Numbered from the stretch's first letter, positions 46,001-61,329 are shown. The stretch is DNA of 64,000 bases from Streptococcus mitis (GCF_016658865.1 NZ_CP067992.1:1693001-1757000), one strand, 5' to 3'. Notes: generated from the sequence alone by a model not told the origin. Made by a program: numbers and translations.

Positions 46001-48430
46001 TGTTCGGAAATCATTTGGTGTCCACCTATTGTATTGTGTTTCATAGTTAGCATAGTCACCGTAAGCTGTTTGACGATTATCTCCATTCGGAACACTATAT
46101 GTTGGGATATCTGTTATGTTGATAATCTTAGCTCCCTGAGCAATAGCTTCTTTTGGTTGCTGCCAGCCAATACTCCAGATATCAACTTCTACATCTTTCC
46201 AATCAACCGCTGTTTTACCTCGTTTCGCACTGAGCGACCCCCAAATACGAGGTGTATAGCCTTTCCCTTTAATGTATTTAATAAGGTCATTGACATAACG
46301 ACGATAGCTTTCTCTGCTTCCGTAGTATTCATCCGTTCCGATATGAACAGTAGACACCCCATGAAGTGGTGCATCTGGACCATCAAGAAGTTTGTCATAA
46401 ACTGATTTGACAAAAGCCAGCGTTTCATCGTATTTATTATCTAGATCGAGCATGGCTACTCGCTCTACATTATGTTTACCTCTGTAATCGCTCAGGCTAC
46501 CTTGATACATGAGGTCTGGACGAACTTTGACAAATGACAGAGCATGACCTGGTGTGTCAATTTCAGGTACTAGATTGATATGCAAGGCCTTAGCAAGTTT
46601 AATCAGATTTTGCATCTCTTCTTTAGTATAGTGCTCATCTGATGTTAATTTTTGACCATTCTTACCGACAATATCTGTCTCTACACGGAAACCTGTCTTA
46701 GCATGTTCTAGAACGTACTTAAGCTCTTCTTCTTGTGTTAGGTTCTTACCTGCTAAGTGCTCTTTTAGGAAGATATAGTTATCGTTGAGGTGCAACTGCA
46801 AGTCGTTCATCTTGTAGTAAGCCATGTTGAGCATGATGTCTACAAGGGTGTCATAAGGAATAAATTTACGACCTGTATCTAGCATAAAGCCACGGTGACT
46901 GAAGCTTGGGAAATCACGGATTTCTCCATTTTGGAGATTGCTTTCCCCCATTTGAAGAAGAGTACGAGTAGCATAGAAGGCACCTGTGTTTGTGGCAGCT
47001 TCAATGGTAATGACACCATCTTGAATAGTGATGCCATAACCTTCCTTACCATACCCCTTATTTTCAACTTTTTTAAATTCAATTCGTTTTTGAGCCTGCT
47101 TGTCACCTGTCGCAAGTTCCAATCCACGGCTTGCAAGGTCTGACTGGTAGAAAGTTGCTGCTTGTTCAAAGCCTGAATCACCTGTCGCAAGAACTGTATC
47201 TGAAGTGATAGAAGATTGACCTTCTTTTCCATACCATTGTTGAACAGCTGGTGCTACTTTTGGTTTGATACCCACACCTTCGTCCTGATGTAGCCCCTTG
47301 ATGACTACTTCAAATTCTTTAGTAAAGGTATGTGAATCTTTAATTTGCTCTACCATAACCTTAACGCGTTGATCAGTCAAAGGTTTATAAATATGATTTT
47401 GAAGATCAATCACACCTTGTTTATTGCTACCGATAAGACTAACTTTGCCTGGTAGAGTTGGCAAGACAAGTGACTGGCCATCTTTAGCAACAGTCAATTC
47501 TGTAACCTGACGGATATCCGTTACCTTACTTGTATCAGGAATATTCGAATAAGCTCGAATTTCTTGAATACCAACGTTTCTCCAGCCCATTGTGCCCGCT
47601 TGATAGTCATTGATTTCTAACTTGAGATATTTAGCTTGAATACTATTGGCTAAGTCAACTTTCTCATCTAAAACAGGTTCTCCAGTCTTGGTATGAGCTA
47701 GCTTCCATTGTTTTTCTCCACTAGCATTTACATCATCTTGACCTGCATAGTAGAGACTCCAAGATTTGATATTTGGATCATTTTGACCATTGCGAACACG
47801 GCGATCCCAATCAATTTCCACATGTCTAATAAGTGTAGTCTTGGGAAGAGTTAATTCGAAAGTTGGTTTGTCAATATTTTGATTTGTTGACCAACGAGTA
47901 TCAGGATTACCGTCCACTGCCTTGTCAGCAGTATAAGGAGTACCAGTTTCTGAGTCGTTTACTTGAACAGTTACACCTTCTAAGTGGTTACGATCTTCTC
48001 TATCTTCAATTTGCTTTTCAACTGGTTTGATTGTAGGTGTAGCTGGTTCTACAGGTTTAGAATCTGCTTTTGGTGTTTCAACCGGCTTCAGAGTCTCAGC
48101 TGGTTTGGGAGCTGTTGGAGTTGTTGCCGGGCTTGTTTCTTCAGTTGCTGCAGGACTTGTTCCTGCAGTATTTTCATGATTTTCTTCATGACCTGCATCT
48201 GCCGTTGCCTCTGATTCAGCTTTCTTTAAAACAGCTGCTAAATCATCTGGCAACTTGTCTAAAGGCTGAGCTTGTGTGATTGTTCCTTCTTTCTCAGGTG
48301 TTCCAACTGTCTCTGCAGCTTGCACTACATTTGCACCAAAGATACTAGCACCTATCAATACAGAGGCTGCACCAATTGCAAATTTTCGAATACTATAGTG
48401 ACAGCGTCTTTCAAAAAAATGTCTATCCAT
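40094..48430 (-). CDS. Giant LPxTG surface glycosidase with GH20 and GH84 modules
   Basis: About 2,778 residues from ATG 48430 (AGGAG just upstream). Order: YSIRK signal (CHYSIRKFAIGAASVLIG), Pro/Thr/Glu-rich spacer, F5/8-type carbohydrate-binding domain (about 155-300), GH20 beta-N-acetylhexosaminidase (about 420-870; FSHRGFMLDTGRKF, catalytic Asp-Glu in HIGTDEYYGS near 698), a lectin-like domain, a second CBM32-like domain (about 1055-1190), then GH84 (about 1270-1700; KNRGFIEGYYGNPWS near 1402, catalytic Asp pair in GILADDASSPVGG near 1515). Three or more F5/8-type domains follow (about 1880-2430), then 37-residue repeats and LPETG with a membrane tail. It is exported and sortase-anchored. 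It should remove terminal beta-GlcNAc or GalNAc from host glycans; two GlcNAcase folds in one chain is unusual. A candidate cre site is upstream. Confidence 0.93.
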   Translation of the reverse strand: MDRHFFERRCHYSIRKFAIGAASVLIGASIFGANVVQAAETVGTPEKEGTITQAQPLDKLPDDLAAVLKKAESEATADAGHEENHENTAGTSPAATEETSPATTPTAPKPAETLKPVETPKADSKPVEPATPTIKPVEKQIEDREDRNHLEGVTVQVNDSETGTPYTADKAVDGNPDTRWSTNQNIDKPTFELTLPKTTLIRHVEIDWDRRVRNGQNDPNIKSWSLYYAGQDDVNASGEKQWKLAHTKTGEPVLDEKVDLANSIQAKYLKLEINDYQAGTMGWRNVGIQEIRAYSNIPDTSKVTDIRQVTELTVAKDGQSLVLPTLPGKVSLIGSNKQGVIDLQNHIYKPLTDQRVKVMVEQIKDSHTFTKEFEVVIKGLHQDEGVGIKPKVAPAVQQWYGKEGQSSITSDTVLATGDSGFEQAATFYQSDLASRGLELATGDKQAQKRIEFKKVENKGYGKEGYGITIQDGVITIEAATNTGAFYATRTLLQMGESNLQNGEIRDFPSFSHRGFMLDTGRKFIPYDTLVDIMLNMAYYKMNDLQLHLNDNYIFLKEHLAGKNLTQEEELKYVLEHAKTGFRVETDIVGKNGQKLTSDEHYTKEEMQNLIKLAKALHINLVPEIDTPGHALSFVKVRPDLMYQGSLSDYRGKHNVERVAMLDLDNKYDETLAFVKSVYDKLLDGPDAPLHGVSTVHIGTDEYYGSRESYRRYVNDLIKYIKGKGYTPRIWGSLSAKRGKTAVDWKDVEVDIWSIGWQQPKEAIAQGAKIINITDIPTYSVPNGDNRQTAYGDYANYETQYNRWTPNDFRTGHGPLLEASNPNVIGGGHAVWNDNIDLHETGLTSYDIFKRFFKSMQTTAERTWGSDRSAATFAERTLPTSPYAPQSNPEKEIDQSDLFTINPETVKSYASKKVKTSEQGLAFEKDSSIEGLAGDVGPGHVLKFDVTVTGDGEQTFSTSGDNRIYLADKDGYLAYQFEQFHIQFKKKLEKNKRYQISIVTKPQSTEFYVDGEKIERIANPAHPRFAHNSLVLPLESIGGFKGILHSAELSDKPFVNPRLIPTDHFTISATSQETPGTATEGAVEKAFDNDPNTFWHTKWTGDTAPYTLSMTLKEVEKVNGLTYLPRPGGGNGVVTRYEIYAQKDGQMVKVSEGNWDNNAQEKTVNFAAVHTNKIELKVLSGVGGFASAAEVHLLKPIKEGQETPEPEQPSTPETPKVEQTGDGTVELADQFTASKPASEDSIAAASKSTDYLKKEYKVFPTPQKVTYGEGVTALRKQVNLVMGDQLDIYTRNRLKSVLQDNQVSYTTSQSAVAGATNIYLGVHGRGTQAEQNLSNVSAGLFDKIDAYALTIKDNSISIVGKDTDAVFYGLTTLKHMLKESKVPVLRNVTVEDYAEIKNRGFIEGYYGNPWSNADRAELMRFGGDLKLTQYFFAPKDDPYHNKKWRELYPEEKLAEIRELARVGNQSKTRYVWTIHPFMNNRIRFGNEAHYQEDLATIKAKFTQLMKVGVREFGILADDASSPVGGYNSYNRLMQDMTNWLTEMQGTYSGLRKEMIFVPGQYWGNGREAELKSLNENLPSSTSMTLTGGKIWGEVSEGFLSTLKNNLTAGGKTYRPVSLWVNWPVTDNSKQHLILGGGEKFLHPNVDPSLLSGIMLNPMQQSEPSKIALFAGAQYTWKQWKSEEEAKKLNDIAFNFVENGHFGDSKVSAAFRELGKHMINQNMDGRVVKLEESVELAPKLTDFMTKLKAGQDVTAERVALRAEFAKIKEAAELYKASGDKKMVAQIHYWLDNAIDQMNALDAFLTGTEAMATNDAAKLWDSYYKGLKLYEQSQTHTFHYVDHLEKAELGVQHIRPFILSLKEVLASEVQKVLHPDQIISTFITNRTGVEGGLAEVTDGDLATHALIKSPNSIKTGDYIGMKFNKPVDIQTLTFAMGTQANPRDTFSKAEVQYQDEKDNWVSLKEPTYVGNESLVQFENLNIKAKAVRMIATEDRDDTWFAVREIAVNRPVENARKQQTATISLSSNLVYKLRTSASQITDGKDNTEAMMANADGSNTTPVDAWAQLDLGEVKSVTKVRLRQGTGDKLAAGVLEYSTDGSAWQELDRLSGEQTKEVTRAINARYIRVRNTKASDLWWRIQDFSVETRSGNSDLTDTNVDALKETPVFDSLGRYELQIPAGTKLPANSYLGMKLDRIHQVKSIQLQGQTNPALSLEYSANAQEWTPASQLTDRTVATHLVRYVRLVNKTDQEQAVPSTSLLVTTKEVQPTTLESTTMGIHPTYGSNDVRKINNLDQLFDGVYNNFVEFSDYAHKDGHVTLKLGSERTVKKIRAYIQDGTQNYLRDGKIQVSQDGKTWTDVVTVGDGVANSTHDDSLTDGWTHDSKMPGNRYIEGELTTPVKANYLRVLYTADYDARFVGFTELVINDGEFVKPINDPTVEGNGGESRGNFYTNLVDGKVLTSYKAEQDKGEMIYHLSEPTNANHLRLVSSLPEGAKARVQARTLKDGQESWTDLGAITSSLQTFAIRNGGSLLDVKLVWEGGKAEFYELASFYQELTEEPVQSSKGEEPAPVLEVPEFTGGVNAVEALVHELPAYTGPLSTVGDQAAPTVEKPEFQGGVNSVMALKHELPEYTGPVATVGDQAAPTVEKPEFKGGVNSVMALKHELPEYTGPLSTVGDQPAPTVEKPEFKGGVNSVMALKHELPAYTGPLSTVGDQPAPTVEKPEFKLSSLEKSQTPEAPVQVAKEDKRLPETGEKQSETAIFLASVGLALSAIFVAKSKKD
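40266..40711 (-). repeat. 111-base tandem repeats in the GH20-GH84 gene
   Basis: Four near-identical units of 111 bases encode a 37-residue motif containing GGVNSVMALKHELPEYTGP and VGDQAAPTVEKPE. The units start near 40268, 40379, 40490 and 40601. They form the wall-spanning stalk before LPETG. Similar motifs occur in the neighbouring GH101 gene. Confidence 0.85.
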
Positions 48431-48461
48431 CTTTCTCCTATTCCTTTCTCCCACTTATTAC

Positions 48462-48475
48462 AGTAAGCGGTCTCA
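48462..48475 (-). promoter_or_regulatory. Candidate cre (CcpA) site before the GH20-GH84 gene
   Basis: Reverse strand TGAGACCGCTTACT matches the consensus TGNAANCGNTTNCA at all but two fixed positions. It lies about 35 bases before the start codon. Weaker than the site before the GH101 gene. Confidence 0.45.
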
Positions 48476-48491
48476 TTTCCCATTTGAAAAT

Positions 48492-48515
48492 GGAGAGAAC
48501 CTAGAGGTTCTCTCC
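48492..48515 (-). terminator. Hairpin between the two glycosidase genes
   Basis: A perfect GGAGAGAACCT / AGGTTCTCTCC palindrome with a two-base loop, followed on the minus strand by ATTTTC. It probably ends most GH101 transcripts, with possible read-through into the GH20-GH84 gene. Confidence 0.6.
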
Positions 48516-48572
48516 AACTAAGTTATTTCTGTCTGAATTCTAGTTCCTGTAAGTTATAAAATTCAGTCTTCT

Positions 48573-55332
<6,760 letters not shown>

Positions 55333-55374
55333 AAAAGGATTTAGCATTCCTATCGAATGCCAAACCCTTTATCA
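55333..55374 (-). terminator. Terminator of aliA
   Basis: Reverse strand AAAGGGTTTGGCATTC ... GAATGCTAAATCCTTTTT, a long stem with T run, after the aliA stop. Confidence 0.85.
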
Positions 55375-55399
55375 ATCAGTTTCTATAGATGATTAAAAT

Positions 55400-57379
55400 C
55401 TATTTCACATGTTTTGCGAGTTCTTCTTGCGCTTTTTTATTGGATTCTTCTTTTTCTCTCATCCATTTATCTTGAGCTTTTTGGTATTCATCAGCAGTAA
55501 CTGCCTTGTCTTGAAGTTCCAAGTATTTGTAAAGGAGCGGATCGCTTGTCCCCTTGTTACCAGAGAAGGCAAACGGCATCGTAAATGGTACCATCTTAGA
55601 CAAGATTGGGCGACCAGTGAGTGATGTTGTTGGAATAATCAAGGCACTATCTGTCAACCAAGCTTGGGCTACAGCATACTTATCATAACGTTTTGCTACA
55701 TCTATTGTCTCGTTTCCAGCTTCAATTACCAATTTCTCATAGTCGTTTAGACCAACCTTCTTAGCTGCAGCATTATCTGTACCAGAATCAAAGCCAAGGT
55801 AGGTTTTAGTGTTTTCACCAACTGATGGTTTGATAATATCGAGGTAAGTAGATGGATCCGCAAAGTCTGGAGTCCAACCAACATTATCTGAAATATCCCA
55901 ATCTTCCCCAGCTGCTGTTTCAGCAAAGTAGGTAATATTCAAGACTTCATCTTTTTGTAGTTGTTGAATATCAATTACGACATTATCTGCACCCAAGGTT
56001 TCTTCAACCGATTGTTTGAAAGACTGTACACGTTGAACTTTTGTAGTTGCTGTCTGGTCAACTGGCATATCTAGGTGAATTGGGAATTGTACTCCCTCAG
56101 CTTGTAGAGCTGACTTAGCTTTAGCAAATTCTGCCTTGGCTTTTTCAGGATTATATAGTCCATCTTGGGCATCAGCAAGGTTCACATCCTTCCATTCATC
56201 CCCATAAGTCACCAATTTTTCTTTGACCATATCGCCAAAGTTTTTCCCATCTGCTTGGACAAATGTTGGTGGTACAAAAAGATTACGCAAAATTTTGCTT
56301 GCACCACTGGCACCGTTCACTTGTGAAGCATAGGCCGTACGATCAAAACCAAAAGCAATAGCTTGGCGGAAATCCTTGTTTAAGAGAGCCTTTTTAGTAG
56401 AGGTCTTTTGTTCGTCACTAGTCTTAGAAGTATATTTGTAAGACTGGCGGTCAATATTTGTACCAACTAGATAAGTCGTAGAGTCTTGTTGGGTATAGAC
56501 AATATTGTCCTTCATCGTTTTTTCAAGTTCTGCGAAACTTGCACTTGTTGGATAGAGGCGGGCTGCTGTAAGGCTACCATCTTTAAAGTTTTCTGCAGGT
56601 TTGCTGGTATCTTGACCATCCCAGAATGACAATTTTATCTTATCAACATGAACATTATCCTTATCCCAGTAGTTAGGGTTTTTTGCAAATTCAACGGAAG
56701 ATTTAGCCACAAGAGATTTTAACAAATAAGGACCATTATACAAGATACTGCTTGGATCTGTCGCTTTAGCAAAATCATCCCCTTTTGAGTTCAAAAACTC
56801 TTCATTAACTGGTGCCAAGACACCCATTGTTGTTTTAGAATTCCAAAAACTTTCAGGTTTGTTCAAAGTGTATTGGACTGTTTGATCGTCAAGGGCTTTA
56901 ATTCCAACTTGAGAAAAATCTTTATTTTCCCCTTTAGCATAAGCATCCAGACCCTTGATTGAATCTTGTACCAAGTAAAGAGCTTGTGATTTCTTATCTG
57001 TTGCATATTTAAGACCTGTTACAAAGTCTTGAGCCTTGACAGGAGCATATTCTTCACCTTCAGATGTGTACCACTTGGCATCCTGACGAATCTTATAAGT
57101 GTAGGTCAAACCATCTTTAGAAACTGACCAGTCCTCTGCCATAGAGGGAACAAGATTCCCATAACGGTCATTTTCAAGCAATCCATCAATGACGTTACTA
57201 GTAATGTTTGAAGTAGCTGCCTTGCTGGTTGTCAAATAGTTGAGATTATCTGGGTCTGTCTCGTAGGTAAAGGCGAAGGTCTGCTCACCTTTAGTAGCAG
57301 AACCACCAGAACAAGCCACTAAGACACCAGCTGCTAATAAAGTGACTCCCGCAAGAGCCAATACTTTCCTTGTTTTCAT
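55400..57379 (-). CDS. aliA: AliA-like oligopeptide-binding lipoprotein
   Basis: 659 residues from ATG 57379 (MKTRKVLALAGVTLLAAG), which has AAAGGAG upstream; a longer frame to 57454 would run through the promoter. The signal peptide ends in lipobox LVAC followed by SGGSATKG. The rest is a family 5 solute-binding protein (TYETDPDNLNYLTT, GLLENDRYGNLVPSMAEDW). It delivers oligopeptides to the Ami permease. In pneumococcus aliA marks the downstream end of the capsule locus, and here too it follows polysaccharide genes in the same direction. It has its own consensus promoter. Confidence 0.93.
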   Translation of the reverse strand: MKTRKVLALAGVTLLAAGVLVACSGGSATKGEQTFAFTYETDPDNLNYLTTSKAATSNITSNVIDGLLENDRYGNLVPSMAEDWSVSKDGLTYTYKIRQDAKWYTSEGEEYAPVKAQDFVTGLKYATDKKSQALYLVQDSIKGLDAYAKGENKDFSQVGIKALDDQTVQYTLNKPESFWNSKTTMGVLAPVNEEFLNSKGDDFAKATDPSSILYNGPYLLKSLVAKSSVEFAKNPNYWDKDNVHVDKIKLSFWDGQDTSKPAENFKDGSLTAARLYPTSASFAELEKTMKDNIVYTQQDSTTYLVGTNIDRQSYKYTSKTSDEQKTSTKKALLNKDFRQAIAFGFDRTAYASQVNGASGASKILRNLFVPPTFVQADGKNFGDMVKEKLVTYGDEWKDVNLADAQDGLYNPEKAKAEFAKAKSALQAEGVQFPIHLDMPVDQTATTKVQRVQSFKQSVEETLGADNVVIDIQQLQKDEVLNITYFAETAAGEDWDISDNVGWTPDFADPSTYLDIIKPSVGENTKTYLGFDSGTDNAAAKKVGLNDYEKLVIEAGNETIDVAKRYDKYAVAQAWLTDSALIIPTTSLTGRPILSKMVPFTMPFAFSGNKGTSDPLLYKYLELQDKAVTADEYQKAQDKWMREKEESNKKAQEELAKHVK

Positions 57380-57404
57380 AGTATTCTCCTTTGTTTTTCT
57401 ATCC

Positions 57405-57433
57405 ATTATAGACCCTTTTTCTAACCTTGTCAA
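57405..57433 (-). promoter_or_regulatory. Consensus sigma-A promoter of aliA
   Basis: Reverse strand TTGACA, 17-base spacer, TATAAT: both hexamers perfect with ideal spacing. It lies 26 bases before the aliA ATG, so it separates aliA expression from the polysaccharide operon. Confidence 0.93.
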
Positions 57434-57515
57434 CAGAATTTTCAGAATTTTCATTTTTAGTTGTTATTTTCTGACAACTATCGAATCTTATTTCATTTTT
57501 TAATCTCTCTTTAAC

Positions 57516-57547
57516 TATAAGAAAAGAGGGAATCCAGTAACTCCCTC
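57516..57547 (-). terminator. Terminator of the polysaccharide operon
   Basis: Reverse strand GAGGGA ... TCCCTC stem with about a ten-base loop followed by TTTTCTTAT, 31 bases after the last operon gene. Confidence 0.75.
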
Positions 57548-57577
57548 ATCCATCTATTTAAATCATTTTTAGATTTA

Positions 57578-58630
57578 TTAATTTAAAGCTTGTAATGCAG
57601 AAAGAAGATAAGAACCTTCACGAATTTTTTGACCTACGGACTTAGCATTTTTGATCAAATCCTGATACTCTTCTTGAGACAAATTGTCCAATACTTCTTC
57701 TAAATCAAGTAAACTCTCAACACTAATTCCACACTCTTTTTCTAAGACGAAATTAGCCAAAGCAGATTGCCCCCAGACAATAATAGGAAAACCAGAAGCC
57801 AAATAAAGGGATGCCTTGTGGGAATTATTGTATCTCAAATACTCACCAAACACTCCGCTACAAGTTTTAGAACTATCACCGTCCCAAACCAAACCAAAAC
57901 TTCCTTCTAATGCTGATGGTAGTTCATCTGGAAGAAAGGAACCAAAATAGGTTGCATTTGATAGCTTTCTAGACTCATCAAAACCAACACCATAGAGGTT
58001 ATATGCCGGTCTTGCAGGCAACTCATATAAGTAACCTGCTTTTTCTTGGGCTAAATTTCCAGCTACAATAATAGCCCCTTCCTTCGATAAATCTTCTTTG
58101 TCCTGATAATTCGGGATCAGATAGTCAAAAATGCCTAAACTAACTATTTTCTTCTCAGAAATCCCCTTATCAACAAGCACTGATTTCATAACTGGATTAT
58201 GAGCAATAAGACCATCAGCTTGTTTCAAAAGACTTGACTCTTGAAGATGAACACGAATCTTATGCTTCAAGGGTACTGTATCCAAATTAGCATAGCGCAA
58301 AACTTCTAAATCATGGATAATAAAGTGAACCTTCACTCCTTTACGTTGGATTCTTTTGACTAAATGAGTCGTAAAGAAACTATGATGAAGCATAGGAAAT
58401 TGAATCAGTAGCTGATCCCCTTCCTTCAACTTAGAGATAGCTTTGGATAGGGCTTTGGCCTTATGTCGTTGGGCTCTAATAGTCCCCATTTGATACCAAT
58501 CATCTACCATCAATAACAAAGGACTATAGCCCTCACGAACTACTATTTCTTCAACATCATTTCGAGCCTTATTTCCCGCATTTCGTGCACCAGAATCCTT
58601 CAGAAATTCTTCTTTTAGATAATATTTCAT
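57578..58630 (-). CDS. Galactofuranosyltransferase-like (Gtf3/WefE-type) glycosyltransferase
   Basis: 350 residues, GT-B-like fold without signal peptide. Visible features are KEGDQLLIQFPMLHHSFF near residue 90, VKVHFIIHDLEVLRY, HNPVMKSVLVDKGI, and the C-terminal RYNNSHKASLYLASGFPIIV. These match the streptococcal family annotated as beta-1,6-galactofuranosyltransferase or Gtf3-like sugar transferase. It lies directly after glf, whose product UDP-galactofuranose is the expected donor. That pairing is the main support for the assignment. It is the last gene of the polysaccharide operon. The acceptor is unknown. Confidence 0.82.
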   Translation of the reverse strand: MKYYLKEEFLKDSGARNAGNKARNDVEEIVVREGYSPLLLMVDDWYQMGTIRAQRHKAKALSKAISKLKEGDQLLIQFPMLHHSFFTTHLVKRIQRKGVKVHFIIHDLEVLRYANLDTVPLKHKIRVHLQESSLLKQADGLIAHNPVMKSVLVDKGISEKKIVSLGIFDYLIPNYQDKEDLSKEGAIIVAGNLAQEKAGYLYELPARPAYNLYGVGFDESRKLSNATYFGSFLPDELPSALEGSFGLVWDGDSSKTCSGVFGEYLRYNNSHKASLYLASGFPIIVWGQSALANFVLEKECGISVESLLDLEEVLDNLSQEEYQDLIKNAKSVGQKIREGSYLLSALQALN

Positions 58631-58654
58631 CTATCAATTTTATCCTTCGTTATC

Positions 58655-59752
58655 TTATTTAAACTCTTCCTCTACAACATTTAGGGCACGTTCAATGACC
58701 ACATGCATGTCGTAGTATTTATAATCGGCCAGACGTCCGCAGAAAATGACCTTATCATTCTGCGCTGCTTCTTCTTGATACTTAGCAAACATAGCATTGT
58801 TTCTCTCATCATTGATTGGATAATAAGGTTCATCTCCTCGTTTCCAATCTGCTGGGTATTCACGAGTAATGACCGTTTTATCTTGCGTACCATACTCAAA
58901 ATGTTTATGCTCAATAATACGAGTATAAGGAATTTCTCGTTCTGTATAATTAACAACGGCATTCCCTTGATAATTTTCCTCATCTAGAACTTCATGCTCA
59001 AAACGAAGACTACGGTATTCTAACTCACCATGTTTATAATCGAAATATTGGTCAATCATCCCTGTAAAGACAACTTTTTCAGCAGAAGCTTCTAATTCCT
59101 GACGATTGGCAAAAAAGTCAACTCCAAGTTCTACTTCAACATCTTTCAGCATATTTTCGATAATGACATTATAGCCACCGATTGGAATGCCTTGGTAACG
59201 GTCATTGAAGTAGTTATTATCAAAAGTCAAACGAACTGGTAGACGTTTGATGATAAACGGTGGGAGGTCTGTCGCAGAGCGTCCCCACTGTTTTTCAGTA
59301 TATCCCTTAATCAATTTTTCATAAATATCTGGGCCGATCAACTTGATAGCCTGTTCTTCCAAGTTTTTCGGTTCAACGTCCTTCATATGAGCCGTTTGCT
59401 CAGCAATCTTATTTTTCACTTCTTGAGGAGTTTTTGTCCCCCACATAGCATAGAAAGTATTCATATTGAAAGGTAGATTATAAAGGCTACCCTTGTAATT
59501 TGCTACAGGCGAGTTGATGTAGTTGTTAAACTCAGCAAATTGATTAACATAATCCCAGACTTTCTTATTAGAAGTATGGAAGATATGAGCGCCATATTTA
59601 TGAACATTAACACCTTCTACATTCTCACAATAGATATTCCCACCAATGTGATCACGTTTATCAATAACTTTTACTTTTTTTCCACGCTTGGTTGCTTCAT
59701 AAGCAAAAATTGCTCCAGACAGACCAGCGCCAACGATTAGATAATCGTACAT
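58655..59752 (-). CDS. glf: UDP-galactopyranose mutase
   Basis: 365 residues. FAD-binding N-terminus DYLIVGAGLSGAIFAYEATK and DKRDHIGGNIYCE; later WGRSATDLPPFIIKRLPVR with the conserved Arg, and AVVNYTEREIPYTRIIEHKH. It converts UDP-galactopyranose to UDP-galactofuranose in the cytosol for the cell-surface polysaccharide. It begins one base before the wzx stop region and is followed by a Galf-transferase-like gene, so the polysaccharide should contain galactofuranose. Confidence 0.97.
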   Translation of the reverse strand: MYDYLIVGAGLSGAIFAYEATKRGKKVKVIDKRDHIGGNIYCENVEGVNVHKYGAHIFHTSNKKVWDYVNQFAEFNNYINSPVANYKGSLYNLPFNMNTFYAMWGTKTPQEVKNKIAEQTAHMKDVEPKNLEEQAIKLIGPDIYEKLIKGYTEKQWGRSATDLPPFIIKRLPVRLTFDNNYFNDRYQGIPIGGYNVIIENMLKDVEVELGVDFFANRQELEASAEKVVFTGMIDQYFDYKHGELEYRSLRFEHEVLDEENYQGNAVVNYTEREIPYTRIIEHKHFEYGTQDKTVITREYPADWKRGDEPYYPINDERNNAMFAKYQEEAAQNDKVIFCGRLADYKYYDMHVVIERALNVVEEEFK

Positions 59753-59753
59753 A

Positions 59754-61196
59754 TTACACCCCTTTATTTCTGAATAACTGTTGTTTTATATCTCGTAGAT
59801 TTATAACTTTAAAAATCAAAATTAAACTGATATAAATTATTGTCCCCAAGATAGTAGAAAGTCCTACATTTAATACAGACGGTAAATTCAATAAGTCTTT
59901 TACAAAAAACAGAATTCCATACATCAATCCTGATGAAATCATAATTTTTATCATAGATCCTATAATCGGAACATCTCTTAGATAAGAGCGAGTAAAGAAT
60001 AACTGTATAGCCCAAACCAGAGACTCTGTTAAAACAGATACAATTGCTGCCCCTATATAGCCCAATTTGGGAAGAAAGAGAAGATTTAATCCGACACTAA
60101 CAATAGCAGGAATTGTGGTTGAAAGCATGAACTCTCTATTTTTATTATGGGGAATCAAAATTTGAATCCCCATAATATTTGTCCAACCAATAAAGAACAT
60201 TCTTAGAATCATAATAGCTATTGCATAGCGTGCATCTTGAAAATCTTTTCCCAGAAAAAAGTTAACAAAATCATCGTTTATAATTAACATACCTGCCATA
60301 ATGGGGAAAATAACCAAATTATAAATCAGAAATGACATCTCATGCATTTTATTAACTGCTTTATGATTTCCTGATGATAAAAGATTTGAAACTCGTGGTA
60401 ACATGACACTTCCCAATGAAGTTACTAGGGTCAATAAAATATTGACAAGCTTCAATGCTTGATCATAGATTCCTACATCTTTTGTTGAAGCTAAAGCTCC
60501 CAGCATTGTACGATCCAAAGTAACATAGAGCGATATGGCAATCTGAGGTAAAAACAATAAGATAACTGGCTTCAAATGCTGCTTAGCATATTCCCAATCA
60601 AAGTGCGGTTTCCCAATAAACTCTCTTGCCGGCAACCACATACTTAGTTGTCCCAACAATTCAAAAATGGTAAGCAAGAACACATATAAATATAGGTCGC
60701 TAGCTGATTTTATAAATAGAAAAATAGCAATGACGCCAACTAGTTTCACTGTAATATTTCTGACTGTAATTTTTCGAAAATCCTCTAAACCTTGGAATAG
60801 CCAAGAAATATCTAAACCTTTAGAAAGTAAACTTAATCCTAAAATATAAGCTACTGGGTTTTGCATTAACGAAAAAGTGAGACAAAGCAAAATATAGAGA
60901 GTCAGTGATAAGATGGTTGCTCCAAGTTGTAAAGTATAAATTCCCCAGAAATTTTTACGAATTGTTTTTCGATTACCAGAAATTTCCTTTGTACCATAAT
61001 TGGCTACCCCCAAGGTAGCCAACAGGATAAAGTAGGTAACAATAGAATTATAATAACCATAAGTTCCTAAATCATCAGAACTAAATACTCTGGTAACATA
61101 TGGAGTCGTAATAATCGGTAAAATAATGACTAATAATTGATATGAAAGATTGTATGCATAATTTTTAAGAACCTTCATAGGGAGCATATTCCTCAC
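59754..61196 (-). CDS. wzx: Wzx-type polysaccharide repeat-unit flippase
   Basis: 480 residues with about 14 membrane helices. It opens KNYAYNLSYQLLVIILPIIT followed by TPYVTRVFSSDDLGTYGYYN, the standard start of polysaccharide transporters of the MOP superfamily. Inner marks: SKGLDISWLFQGLEDFRKIT and GAAIVSVLTESLVWAIQL. It moves lipid-linked repeat units across the membrane. It lies between wzy and glf. The gap to wzy (133 bases) holds no gene I can support. Confidence 0.93.
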   Translation of the reverse strand: MRNMLPMKVLKNYAYNLSYQLLVIILPIITTPYVTRVFSSDDLGTYGYYNSIVTYFILLATLGVANYGTKEISGNRKTIRKNFWGIYTLQLGATILSLTLYILLCLTFSLMQNPVAYILGLSLLSKGLDISWLFQGLEDFRKITVRNITVKLVGVIAIFLFIKSASDLYLYVFLLTIFELLGQLSMWLPAREFIGKPHFDWEYAKQHLKPVILLFLPQIAISLYVTLDRTMLGALASTKDVGIYDQALKLVNILLTLVTSLGSVMLPRVSNLLSSGNHKAVNKMHEMSFLIYNLVIFPIMAGMLIINDDFVNFFLGKDFQDARYAIAIMILRMFFIGWTNIMGIQILIPHNKNREFMLSTTIPAIVSVGLNLLFLPKLGYIGAAIVSVLTESLVWAIQLFFTRSYLRDVPIIGSMIKIMISSGLMYGILFFVKDLLNLPSVLNVGLSTILGTIIYISLILIFKVINLRDIKQQLFRNKGV

Positions 61197-61329
61197 TTAA
61201 CTACTATTATAAACGGCGAAAATTAATCTGTCCAAAAATGATGATGTTAAATAGATTAAACTTTTTTTGGTACAAAAATCACTTAACTAGCCTCAATTTA
61301 GAACCAAGGATACATATAACACAAAAACT

